This document shows positions 25,130-33,439 of a DNA stretch of 64,000 nucleotides, piece by piece. The DNA is from Dokdonella_A sp937902695 (GTDB taxonomy: Bacteria > Pseudomonadota > Gammaproteobacteria > Xanthomonadales > Rhodanobacteraceae): NCBI GenBank assembly GCA_048498135.1, contig JBEHYO010000005.1, positions 20,633 to 84,632 of the forward strand, in the 5' to 3' direction. Under the pieces are notes generated by a model. It was not told the DNA's origin. It was given only the letters and a program-made list of their open reading frames with translations, and ran no database searches. Each line of letters begins with the position of its first letter. Within the stretch, counting starts at the first letter, position 1. Position numbers and translations under genes: made by a program.

Positions 25130-26839
25130 ATGCGCGTCCCGGTCCGTCCCGTTGTCCTGCTGGCGTTCCTCTTCGCGGCTGGCTGCGCGGCGCCGCCGCC
25201 GGCGGCCGTTCCCGGCGACGGATTCGACCTCGTCATCCGCGGCGGCACCGTCTACGACGGCTCCGGCGGCGAGCCGGTTCGCGCCGACGTCGGCATCCGC
25301 GGCGATCGCATCGCGTCGATCGGCGACCTTTCGAAGGCGCAGTCGACGCGCGTCGTCGACGCGACCGGCATGGCCGTGGCGCCGGGGTTCGTGAACGTGC
25401 TGTCGTGGGCGCCCGATTCGCTGATGGCCGACGGCCGCGGCGAATCGGACAGCCTGCAGGGCGTCACGATCGAGCTCTTCGGCGAGGGCTGGTCGTACGG
25501 TCCGCTCAACGATGCGATGAAGAAGGAGATGACCGAGCAGCAGACCGACATCAAGTACGACGTCTCGTGGTCGACGCTCGGCGGCTTCATGGAGACGCTC
25601 GAGAAGCGCGGCATCGCGCCGAACATTGCGAGCTTCGTCGGCGCGAGCACCGTGCGCGAATACGTCGTCGGCAACGCAAACCGGAAGGCGACGCCGGCCG
25701 AGCTCGGCGAGATGCAGCGCCTGGTCGGCGAGGCGATGAAGGAAGGCGCGCTCGGCGTCGGCTCGGCGCTGATCTACTTTCCCGGCAACTTCGCCGACAC
25801 GGCCGAGCTCACCGCGCTGGCGAAAGCCGTCGCGCCATTCGGCGGCGCGTACATCTCGCACATGCGCAGCGAGGCCGATCGGCTGCTCGAAGGCATCGAC
25901 GAGCTCGTCGGCATCGCAAGGGCAGCCGGCATCCACGGCGAGATCTACCATCTCAAGGCGGCCGGCCGCGACAACTGGCCGAAGATGCGCGAGGCGATCG
26001 CGCACATCGAAGCCGCGCGGAAGAGCGGCGTCTCGGTCAGCGCGAACATGTACACCTACACGGCCGGCGCGACCGGTCTCAACGCGTGCATGCCGCCGGC
26101 CGTGCAGGAAGGCGGCCTCGAAGCGTGGATCGGGCGGCTCAAGGATCCGAAGATCCGCGCGACGCTGATCGACGACATGGCCCGGCCCGGCAAGGACTGG
26201 GAGAACATCTGCTACGCGGCGGGCGATCCGAAGAACATCCTGCTGATCGGCTTCAAGAACGAGAAGCTGAAGCCGCTGACCGGCAAGACGCTCGCCGAGG
26301 TCGCCACGATGCGGGGCACGTCATGGGAAGAAACCGCGGTCGATCTCGTGATCGAGGACGGTGGCCGCGTCGACACGGCGTTCTTCCTGATGAGCGAGGA
26401 AAACGTGAAGCTCGGGCTCTCGCAGCCGTGGGTCGCGCTCGGCTCCGACGAAGGTTCGTACGCGCCCGAAGGCGTTTTCCTGAAGTTCCAGCCGCATCCG
26501 CGCGCATACGGCAACTTCGCGCGCTTCCTCGGCCATTACGTGCGCGACGGGCACGTCGATACGCTGGCATCGGCTGTACGACGCCTGTCCGCTCTGCCGG
26601 CCGACAACTTCAAGCTGCGCGACCGCGGCCATCTCAAACAAGGCTATTTCGCCGACGTCGTCGTGTTCGATCCGGCGAGGATCGCCGACCACGCGACGTA
26701 CGACGCGCCGCGCCAGTTCGCGACGGGCGTGAAGGACGTCGTCGTCAACGGCGTCGAGATCGTCCGCGACGGCGCGTCGACGGGCGCCAGGCCGGGACGC
26801 TTCGTGCGCGGCCCGGGCTACGTCGCCGCGGCGCATTGA
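25130..26839 (+). CDS. D-aminoacylase-like amidohydrolase lipoprotein
   Basis: A 569-residue protein of the N-acyl-D-amino-acid deacylase group. It begins with a lipoprotein signal (LLAFLFAAGC). The amidohydrolase N-terminal beta domain (FDLVIRGGTVYDGSG) and TIM barrel are clear, with YISHMRSEADR and GEIYHLKAAGRDNW carrying two histidines and VALGSDEGSYAPEG the catalytic aspartate. The usual H-x-H (GFIDVHTHDD) is replaced by GFVNVLSWAPDS, and the GNCG metal cysteine by ELFGEG, as in a subgroup of the family. AAGGGGAAG precedes the ATG. It lies 15 bp before the D-amino-acid dehydrogenase gene, supporting a D-amino-acid route. Confidence 0.9.
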   Translation: MRVPVRPVVLLAFLFAAGCAAPPPAAVPGDGFDLVIRGGTVYDGSGGEPVRADVGIRGDRIASIGDLSKAQSTRVVDATGMAVAPGFVNVLSWAPDSLMADGRGESDSLQGVTIELFGEGWSYGPLNDAMKKEMTEQQTDIKYDVSWSTLGGFMETLEKRGIAPNIASFVGASTVREYVVGNANRKATPAELGEMQRLVGEAMKEGALGVGSALIYFPGNFADTAELTALAKAVAPFGGAYISHMRSEADRLLEGIDELVGIARAAGIHGEIYHLKAAGRDNWPKMREAIAHIEAARKSGVSVSANMYTYTAGATGLNACMPPAVQEGGLEAWIGRLKDPKIRATLIDDMARPGKDWENICYAAGDPKNILLIGFKNEKLKPLTGKTLAEVATMRGTSWEETAVDLVIEDGGRVDTAFFLMSEENVKLGLSQPWVALGSDEGSYAPEGVFLKFQPHPRAYGNFARFLGHYVRDGHVDTLASAVRRLSALPADNFKLRDRGHLKQGYFADVVVFDPARIADHATYDAPRQFATGVKDVVVNGVEIVRDGASTGARPGRFVRGPGYVAAAH

Positions 26840-26853
26840 GCGCGGTGCGATCG

Positions 26854-28122
26854 ATGGCGGCGCCGCGCGCGAGCGACGTGCTGATACTCGGCGGCGGCGT
26901 GATCGGCCTGTCCTGCGCGTATTACCTGCTCGAGGCGGGGCGCGGCGTCACGGTCATCGAGCAGGGCACGGCCGGCTGCGGCAGCTCGCACGGCAACTGC
27001 GGGACGCTGACGCCGAGCCACGCGACCCCGCTCGCGATGCCGGGCGTGATCGGTCCCGCGTTGCGCACGCTGCTGCATCCCGATGCGCCGCTGCGCATCG
27101 CGCCGCGCTTCGATCCGCGGCTGTGGCGCTGGCTGTTCGGCTTCGCGCGGCGCTGCAACTGGAACGATTTCCGCGCGGCGACGCGCGCCAAGGCGCCGCT
27201 GCTGCTGGAATCGCGCAAGCTGATCGAGGCGCTCGTCCGCAAGGAATCGCTCGACTGCGAGTTCGAACCGGGCGGCACGCTCTATGTGTTCCGCGATGCG
27301 GCCGCGTTCGAGGAATCCCGGTGGCTGCCGCGCGCGCTCGGCGAAATCGGCATGCCGATCGATACGCTCGACGGCGCCGCCGTCGATGCGATGGAGCCCG
27401 CGCTGAAACCCGGCGCCGTCGGCGGATATTTCAACCCGGGCGATGCGCATCTTCGGCCCGATCGCTACGTCGGTGCGCTGGCGGATCTCGTGCGCGCGAA
27501 GGGCGGCACGATCGCCGAAGCCGCGCGCATCGAATCGATCGAGCGCGAAGACGCGCGCATCACGCGCGTGCGGACGAGCCGCGGCGATTCCCGCATCGAT
27601 TTTTCGGGCCGCGACGTCGTGCTCGCGCTCGGCGCGTGGTCGCCGATGCTGGCCAGGCAGCTCGGCCTCCGTCTGCCGATCCAGCCCGGCAAGGGCTACT
27701 CGATCACGTATTCGCGGCCGGCGTCGGCGCCGCGGATTCCGCTCGTGCTGAAGGAGCGCAGCGTCTGCGTCACCGCCTGGAGCTCGGGTTATCGTCTCGG
27801 CAGCACGATGGAGTTCGCCGGTTACGACACCTCGCTGAATCGCACGCGCCTCGATGCGCTGCGCCGCGGCGCGGCGGAGTACCTGCGCGATCCCGAAGGG
27901 CCGGCCATCGTCGAGGAGTGGTACGGCTGGCGGCCGATGACCCCTGACGACCTGCCCATGCTCGGCCGCGCGCCCGGCATCGAGAATCTCGTTCTGGCGA
28001 CGGGACATGGCATGCTCGGCGTCAGCATGTCGGCGATCACCGGCGTTCTGGTGAGCGAGGTCGTGGGCGGCAAGCCGCCATCGCTCGATCTCGCGCCTTA
28101 TGCCGTCGCACGTTTTCAATGA
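26854..28122 (+). CDS. FAD-dependent D-amino-acid dehydrogenase (DadA-like)
   Basis: A 422-residue DAO-family flavoenzyme that would oxidise D-amino acids to keto acids and pass electrons to the respiratory chain. The FAD dinucleotide fold is VLILGGGVIGLSCAYYLLEA with an acidic end (VIEQG). The DadA-type block GCGSSHGNCGTLTPSH follows, and the C-terminus has WYGWRPMTPDDLPMLGRAP and LATGHGMLGVSMS. ATG 26854 is 14 nt after the upstream stop; a GTG at 26845 is an alternative. It probably acts on the D-amino acids released by the neighbouring aminoacylase-like enzyme. Confidence 0.92.
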   Translation: MAAPRASDVLILGGGVIGLSCAYYLLEAGRGVTVIEQGTAGCGSSHGNCGTLTPSHATPLAMPGVIGPALRTLLHPDAPLRIAPRFDPRLWRWLFGFARRCNWNDFRAATRAKAPLLLESRKLIEALVRKESLDCEFEPGGTLYVFRDAAAFEESRWLPRALGEIGMPIDTLDGAAVDAMEPALKPGAVGGYFNPGDAHLRPDRYVGALADLVRAKGGTIAEAARIESIEREDARITRVRTSRGDSRIDFSGRDVVLALGAWSPMLARQLGLRLPIQPGKGYSITYSRPASAPRIPLVLKERSVCVTAWSSGYRLGSTMEFAGYDTSLNRTRLDALRRGAAEYLRDPEGPAIVEEWYGWRPMTPDDLPMLGRAPGIENLVLATGHGMLGVSMSAITGVLVSEVVGGKPPSLDLAPYAVARFQ

Positions 28123-28144
28123 GTTGGCAATCCGGGGGAGTTCC

Positions 28145-29932
28145 ATGCGTCGATTCGTACTCGCTGCCTGCCTTGCGCTGACGTCTGCATTCGCGTTCGC
28201 GGCCGACGGCGCCAAGCCGTCCGGCGATCCGGTGCAGTTCCAGTGGGGCGTCAAGATTCCGCTGCGCGACGGCGTCAGGCTCAACGCGACGCTGTACCGG
28301 CCGCTCGACCAGAAGGAGGCGGTGCCGTGCGTGTTCACACTGACGCCGTACATCTCGCAGAGCTATCACGACCGCGGCATGTACTTCGCCGCGCACGGCT
28401 ACGTGTTCGCGACGGTCGACGTGCGCGGCCGCGGCAACTCCGAAGGCGAGTTCACGCCGCTCTTGCAGGAAGCGAAGGACGGCCACGACGTGGTCGAATG
28501 GCTCGGCACGCAGCCGTACTGCAACGGCAAGGTCACGATGTGGGGCGGCTCGTACGCGGGCTACGATCAGTGGGCGACCGCGAAGGAGTTTCCCGCGCAT
28601 CTCGCCACGATCGTGCCGGCCGCCTCGCCGATGCCGGGCGTCGACTATCCGATGCGCAACAACGTCTTCTATCCGTACGACATGCAATGGCTGACGTTCG
28701 TCAGCGGCAAGGCCGGCCAGGACAAGATCTTCGGCGACAGCAGTTTCTGGAGCGCCATGTTCCGCCGCTGGTACGAGGCGCATGCGCCGTTCGCCGAGCT
28801 CGACACGTGGATCGGCAATCCGTCGCCGATCTTCCAGACATGGATCGCGCACCCGGCGCAGGACGCGTACTGGGACAGCTACAGCCCGACCGATGAGCAA
28901 TACGCGAAGCTCGATCTGCCGATCCTGACGATCACCGGCCACTACGACGGCGATCAGCCGGGCGCGATGGCGTTCTATCGTGCGTACATGGCGCACGCCT
29001 CGCAGGCCGGCAAGGATCGGCATTACCTCATCATCGGCCCGTGGGATCACCCGGGCACGCGCACGCCGCAGGCCGAGGTCGGCGGGCTCAAGTTCGGCGA
29101 GGCGTCGCTGCTCGACATGAACGCGCTGCACAAGGCCTGGTACGACTGGACGATGAAGGGAGGCGCCAAGCCCGAGTTCCTCAAGGACAAGGTCGCGTTC
29201 TACGTCGTCGGCGAGGAAGCATGGCGCTACGCGCCGACGCTCGATGCGGTCACCGCACGCGCCGAGCCGTGGTATCTCGATTCCGTCGCCGGCCGCGCGA
29301 ACGACGTGTTCGCATCGGGCAGCCTCGATAGGAACAAGCCGTCCGGCGGCAAGCCAGACAGCTACGTCTACGATCCGCTCGACACGTCGCCGGCCGAGTG
29401 GGAATCGATCGACGTGCCGAACGGCCTTACCGACCAGCGCGGCATGCTGAACGCGTCGGGCAAGATGCTCGTCTACCACACGGCGCCGTTCGCGGCCGAC
29501 ACCGACATCGCGGGCTTCTTCAAGCTGTCGGCCTGGATCTCGCTGGACCAGCCGGACACCGATTTCATCGCGGCGATCGCCGAGATCAAGTCGGATGGTT
29601 CGAGCGTGGCGCTCAGCGACGATCTCTTGCGCGCGCGCTACCGCAAGAGTTTCCGCGCCGCCGAATCGGTCAAGCCCGGCGCGATCGAGCGCTACGACTT
29701 CGATCACTTCACGTTCCAGGCGCGCCGCATCGCGAAGGGCAGCCGCCTCAGGCTCGTCATCGCGCCGGTCAATTCGCAGTGGTCGCAGAAGAACTACAAC
29801 AGCGGCGGCGTCGTCGCGAACGAATCGGGCAAGGATGCGAAGAAGGTGACCGTGACGCTGTACCACGATGCGGCACACGCGAGCGCACTGTACGTGCCGC
29901 TCGCCGCGGCGAGCTCGGTGCATCCGAAGTAG
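28145..29932 (+). CDS. Secreted CocE/NonD (S15-like) hydrolase
   Basis: A 595-residue alpha/beta hydrolase of the X-Pro dipeptidyl-peptidase/cocaine-esterase group with a signal peptide (RRFVLAACLALTSAFAFAA). The nucleophile elbow is WGGSYAGYDQ (Ser near residue 136), the acid is probably in TGHYDGDQPG, and the histidine is in GPWDHPGTR. VDVRGRGNSEGEF and the C-terminal jelly-roll (FFKLSAWISLDQPDTDFIAA) complete the fold. Related enzymes cleave glutaryl-amides, esters or Xaa-Pro peptides; the substrate cannot be chosen. It follows the dehydrogenase gene by 22 bp on the same strand. Confidence 0.92.
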   Translation: MRRFVLAACLALTSAFAFAADGAKPSGDPVQFQWGVKIPLRDGVRLNATLYRPLDQKEAVPCVFTLTPYISQSYHDRGMYFAAHGYVFATVDVRGRGNSEGEFTPLLQEAKDGHDVVEWLGTQPYCNGKVTMWGGSYAGYDQWATAKEFPAHLATIVPAASPMPGVDYPMRNNVFYPYDMQWLTFVSGKAGQDKIFGDSSFWSAMFRRWYEAHAPFAELDTWIGNPSPIFQTWIAHPAQDAYWDSYSPTDEQYAKLDLPILTITGHYDGDQPGAMAFYRAYMAHASQAGKDRHYLIIGPWDHPGTRTPQAEVGGLKFGEASLLDMNALHKAWYDWTMKGGAKPEFLKDKVAFYVVGEEAWRYAPTLDAVTARAEPWYLDSVAGRANDVFASGSLDRNKPSGGKPDSYVYDPLDTSPAEWESIDVPNGLTDQRGMLNASGKMLVYHTAPFAADTDIAGFFKLSAWISLDQPDTDFIAAIAEIKSDGSSVALSDDLLRARYRKSFRAAESVKPGAIERYDFDHFTFQARRIAKGSRLRLVIAPVNSQWSQKNYNSGGVVANESGKDAKKVTVTLYHDAAHASALYVPLAAASSVHPK

Positions 29933-29988
29933 ATCAGGACAGGACACGGCTTGCCAACAGTCACCGCCAGAGCGAGGGTCGCCAGGGC

Positions 29989-31356
29989 ATGGACGAACGC
30001 GATCTGATCGTTCTCGGCGCGGGCTCGGGCGGCATCTCGGTCGCGATACGCGCCGCGCGCCATGGCGCCCGCGTGACGCTGCTCGAGCCGAACGCGATCG
30101 GCGGCACCTGCGTCAACGTCGGCTGCGTGCCGAAGAAGGCGATGTGGATCGCAGCCGAGCTTGCCGAAGCACAGGCGGTCGCGCGCGAAGTCGGATTCGC
30201 GAGCGCGCCGGGTCCGCTCGACTGGATCGAATACGTGCGACGTCGTCAGGCGTACATCGACGACATCCACGCGAGCTACCGCCGCCGCTTCACCGAGTTC
30301 GGCATCGAGCTCCTCGGCGAATACGGCCGCTTCGTCGACGCCGGGACGATCACGACCGGAACGCGCACGCTCGTCGCCAGGCACATCGTCATCGCGACCG
30401 GTGCGAAGCCGCGCAGGTCGACCATGCCGGGCGGCGACCTTGGCATCGTCTCGGACGGCTTCTTCGACCTTCGCGCCCTGCCGCGCCGCGTCGCGATCGT
30501 CGGCGGCGGCTATATCGCGGTCGAGCTCGCGGGGGTGCTGCATGCGCTCGGCGCGGAGGTCAGCGTCTTCGTGCGCGGCGATCGCCTGCTCGCCGGATTC
30601 GACGCCGAGACGACCGAGCAGCTCCTGATGGCGATGGTCGCGCGCGGCGTGCATGTCGCCATGGGTCGCGAGCCCGCGTCCGCGACGCACGACGGCGTCT
30701 CGCACGCGCTGCAGTTCGCCGACGGCGAGGCGATCGACGGATTCGACACGCTGATCTGGGCCATCGGGCGCGATGCGAACACGCAATGGCTCGACCTCGA
30801 CCGGGCCGGCGTGCGCCTCGGTCGCGGCGGCTACATCGAAACCGACGAGTGGCAGAACACGAACGTCGAAGGCATCCACGCGCTCGGCGACGTGACCGGA
30901 CGCCTGGCGCTGACGCCGGTCGCGGTGGCGGCGGGGCGGCGACTCGCCGACAGGCTGTTCGGCCATGCGCCCGATGCAAAGCTCGACTACACGAACGTGC
31001 CGACGGTCGTCTTCGCGCATCCGCCGCTGGCGTCGGTCGGACTCTCCGAGGAAGCGGCGCGCGCGCTGCACGGCAGCGACGTCGCCGTCTATCGCGTGCG
31101 TTTCCGCCCGATGTTCTCCGCGCTCACCGGCGGCGAGGAGCGGACGTTCATGAAGCTCGTCTGCGTCGGTGCGGACGAGCGCGTCGTCGGCGTGCACATC
31201 GTCGGGCGCTCGGCCGACGAGATGCTGCAGGGGTTCGCCGTTGCGCTGAAGGCCGGTGCGCGCAAGTGCGACTTCGACGCAACCGTCGCGATCCATCCAA
31301 CGTCGAGCGAGGAGCTCGTGCTGATGGGCGAGATGAACCGCACGCCTGTGGTGTGA
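29989..31356 (+). CDS. gor: Glutathione-disulfide reductase-like enzyme
   Basis: A 455-residue class I flavin disulfide reductase that regenerates glutathione with NADPH. The FAD motif is LIVLGAGSGGISVAIRAA, the redox pair Cys41/Cys46 lies in GGTCVNVGCVPKK, and the NADPH domain is VAIVGGGYIAVELAGVL with VFVRGDRLL (Arg suited to NADP). The second FAD motif is HALGDVTG, and the C-terminal active-site base is in AIHPTSSEELV. The sequence fits glutathione reductase better than lipoamide or mercury reductases. It follows the CocE gene by about 56 bp. Confidence 0.93.
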   Translation: MDERDLIVLGAGSGGISVAIRAARHGARVTLLEPNAIGGTCVNVGCVPKKAMWIAAELAEAQAVAREVGFASAPGPLDWIEYVRRRQAYIDDIHASYRRRFTEFGIELLGEYGRFVDAGTITTGTRTLVARHIVIATGAKPRRSTMPGGDLGIVSDGFFDLRALPRRVAIVGGGYIAVELAGVLHALGAEVSVFVRGDRLLAGFDAETTEQLLMAMVARGVHVAMGREPASATHDGVSHALQFADGEAIDGFDTLIWAIGRDANTQWLDLDRAGVRLGRGGYIETDEWQNTNVEGIHALGDVTGRLALTPVAVAAGRRLADRLFGHAPDAKLDYTNVPTVVFAHPPLASVGLSEEAARALHGSDVAVYRVRFRPMFSALTGGEERTFMKLVCVGADERVVGVHIVGRSADEMLQGFAVALKAGARKCDFDATVAIHPTSSEELVLMGEMNRTPVV

Positions 31357-31366
31357 GCGCGCATGT

Positions 31367-31392
31367 CCCCTCTCCCGCTCGCGGGAGAGGGG
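31367..31392. terminator. CCCCTCTCCCGC palindrome between convergent genes
   Basis: Twelve-base arms CCCCTCTCCCGC and GCGGGAGAGGGG are separated by TC (about 11 bp can pair). It sits between gor (ends 31356) and the convergent zinc-ribbon gene (ends 31401), so a bidirectional stop is plausible, though no T-tract follows. A shorter relative is at 4047-4066. Confidence 0.55.
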
Positions 31393-31400
31393 GTTACATC

Positions 31401-31775
31401 TCAGTGCTTGCGTCCCGCGTTCTTCGTATCGCCGAACACTTCGACCGTCAGCGTGAACGTGCGTGCTTCGCCCGGACGCATCGCGCCGACGCCGACGATC
31501 TTGCGATCGATCTCCTCGTCGCGATCGTTGCGGATCGATAGCACCATCGAGTATTCCCACGCTTCGCCGTCCGACGGATGCCGGATCGTGCCTTCGACGC
31601 GAAGCGCCGACGTCGTCGTGAGCGCGCGCTTGGCCACGTCCGCATCGAAGCGGACGTGGTGCTTGCACTGCGGACAGACGCTCGCGCTTTCGAGGATGAT
31701 CGCCTTGCAGTGCGGACAGGTCCGTGTCGCGCCGGCGGTACCGGGGCGCACGGGCCCCGGACGCGTTGCGCTCAT
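31401..31775 (-). CDS. Zinc-ribbon protein coupled to bactofilin
   Basis: A 124-residue protein with an N-terminal zinc ribbon (CPHCKAIILESASVCPQCKH, two CxxC pairs) and a beta-rich C-terminal domain (VEGTIRHPSDGEAWEYSMVL, then GEARTFTLTVEVFGD). Its start overlaps the bactofilin stop by 4 nt (ATGA), so it is probably translated with it and may bind or regulate the bactofilin polymer. No enzymatic residues are visible. Confidence 0.8.
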   Translation of the reverse strand: MSATRPGPVRPGTAGATRTCPHCKAIILESASVCPQCKHHVRFDADVAKRALTTTSALRVEGTIRHPSDGEAWEYSMVLSIRNDRDEEIDRKIVGVGAMRPGEARTFTLTVEVFGDTKNAGRKH

Positions 31776-32299
31776 GAGCCCGATCCGTTCTCCGCGCCGT
31801 TGCGGTGCGATTTCGACGTGGATGCCTTGTCTTCCCAGCCGAACTCGGCCTGCCCGCGCATGCGCGAGCCCGCAGCGACAGTCAGCGAACCGGCCTTGAG
31901 ATCGCCGATCAGCACGCCCGACTGCTGCAACTCGACCTGCGAGGCTGCCTCGATGTTGCCTTCGAGCTCGCCCGCGACCGTGATCTTCTTCGCGCGCACG
32001 CTGCCATTGAGCTTGGCGTCCTTCTCGATCGTAAGATCGCCCTGCACGTTGACGTCGCCTTTGAACTTGCCGGCGATGCGGACGTGACCTGTGCCTTCGA
32101 TCTTGCCCTCGATCGTGATGTCGGCGGCGATCAGCGATTCCTTCGCCTCGGCGCGCGTCTCGGTCCAGCGTGCGGCGGCCGGCTGCGGCGCCGCGTAATC
32201 GTTGACGGGAATGCTTTCCTTGGCGGGCGTCGAAACCGGATCGGACGGGAACGGCACGGATTCCTTCTTCGCCGTCGCGGGTTGATTGAAAATAGCCAT
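31772..32299 (-). CDS. Bactofilin (polymer-forming cytoskeletal protein)
   Basis: A 175-residue protein that forms nucleotide-free filaments at the inner face of the membrane and often scaffolds cell-wall enzymes or envelope shape. A proline-rich N-terminal tail of about 55 residues precedes the right-handed beta-helix core, whose short strands repeat as ITIEGKIEGTGHVRIAGKFK, GDVNVQGDLTIEKDAKL and VRAKKITVAGELEGNIEAAS. ATG 32299 is the only sensible start. It is first in a two-gene operon with the zinc-ribbon gene. Confidence 0.93.
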   Translation of the reverse strand: MAIFNQPATAKKESVPFPSDPVSTPAKESIPVNDYAAPQPAAARWTETRAEAKESLIAADITIEGKIEGTGHVRIAGKFKGDVNVQGDLTIEKDAKLNGSVRAKKITVAGELEGNIEAASQVELQQSGVLIGDLKAGSLTVAAGSRMRGQAEFGWEDKASTSKSHRNGAENGSGS

Positions 32300-32444
32300 T
32301 ACTGCGTACTCCGCCTCAGGGGATTCGTAGCGTAGCACGCGACTTGCGACACATACCTGTGACGCAACTCACCGTATGCAGCTGAACATCGCGCCGCATA
32401 ACGGATTTTTCGCAATTCGCCCGCCACGCTCGCGCGAGCGTCGC

Positions 32445-32479
32445 AAACGAAAACGCCGTCCGGCATGCACCGGATGGCG
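32445..32479 (-). terminator. Rho-independent terminator of the Sel1-repeat gene
   Basis: Ten-base arms CGCCGTCCGG and CCGGATGGCG (one G-T pair) flank CATGCA. Read on the minus strand, the stem is followed by GTTTTCGTTT, a clear T-rich tract. It lies about 20 nt after the stop of the Sel1 gene at 32501. Confidence 0.85.
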
Positions 32480-32500
32480 TCGGAAAACGGAGACCTCCAA

Positions 32501-33340
32501 TCAGCTGTTGCGCGGATGCCGATCGTTCGGCGCCGGTGCTCCACTCTTGTCGTCGGGCAACGGCACGATCGGCTCGACCGTCGCGGTGCCGGTCGGCTGC
32601 TCGAACTTCGGATCGTACGGATTGGCGCTTTCGCGGAGCTGTTTGTACGCAATCGCGCCGTCGATGGATCCGCCGGTGAGAACGCTCGCACCGGAAACCT
32701 GGTTCCCGTCGATTGCGGAGCGGCCAGCCGGCGTGATGTAAGTCAGCTTCCCGCCCGAACTCTCGGCACCGACCTTGAGATTGCAGACGCCGCCGACGCG
32801 CGATCCGGTGATGCCGGCCTTCACTTGCGCCCAGCGCGTCTTGGCACGCTCGAGCGCAACGCTGTCGGCGTATGTCTTCTTGAGGTCGCGCCAGATCTCG
32901 TTCGCCCTCGCGAACTCGTCCTTCGAGAGATCGGCGTAGATCGCTTCGCGCGCGTCGACGTAATCCTGATCGCCGCGTTCGGCGGCGAGCGCAGCCCATG
33001 CCATGGCGCGCGCCTTGTCGACCGGAACACCTTCGCCCTTGGCGTATATCACCGCGAGGTTGTATTGCGCCGGCTTGTACGCCCACGACGCCGACGTCTC
33101 GTACATGTCGATCGCGAACTTGTACTGCTTGTGCTTCACCGCGTCGACAGCGCGATAGTAGAAGTACTGGCCGGGCCGCCCGTCTTCCTCGGGCGTGCCG
33201 AAGCCCCACTGTGCGGGACGCTCGGTCGTGTCGCGCGAGTTGTAGTTGGGCGCGTCGTCGATCGCCGATGCGATCCGCGGCGCCGCGAATGCGGCGAGCG
33301 CTGAAACGAGCGTGGGGACGAGCAGCTTGTGTGCATCCAT
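32501..33340 (-). CDS. Secreted Sel1/TPR-repeat protein (paralogue of 58699-59376)
   Basis: A 279-residue exported protein. A signal peptide (HKLLVPTLVSALAAFAAP... ending ASA) is followed by helical repeats YKFAIDMYETSASWAYKPAQ and YNLAVIYAKGEGVPVDKARA, the Sel1 form of TPR. A block ARANEIWRDLKKTYADSVAL follows, shared with the paralogue near 58.7 kb. The C-terminal 100 residues are a separate beta-rich part (GVCNLKVGAESSGGKLTYIT) and a Pro-rich tail. Sel1 proteins usually scaffold partners in the periplasm. ATG 33340 begins the signal peptide. Confidence 0.82.
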   Translation of the reverse strand: MDAHKLLVPTLVSALAAFAAPRIASAIDDAPNYNSRDTTERPAQWGFGTPEEDGRPGQYFYYRAVDAVKHKQYKFAIDMYETSASWAYKPAQYNLAVIYAKGEGVPVDKARAMAWAALAAERGDQDYVDAREAIYADLSKDEFARANEIWRDLKKTYADSVALERAKTRWAQVKAGITGSRVGGVCNLKVGAESSGGKLTYITPAGRSAIDGNQVSGASVLTGGSIDGAIAYKQLRESANPYDPKFEQPTGTATVEPIVPLPDDKSGAPAPNDRHPRNS

Positions 33341-33439
33341 GACCGACCTCCTGGCAAGTGATGTCGACACACATGAAGCGACGACGAAACTACGCCGCGA
33401 AATGTAAATCGTCAACGCACGCGCGCGCCCAGAATCCGG

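Noticed and set aside
26818..29947. Long minus-strand frames (511 and 636 residues) opposite the dehydrogenase and CocE genes
   Set aside because: Both are Arg/His/Glu-rich shadows; the plus-strand enzymes have complete active sites.
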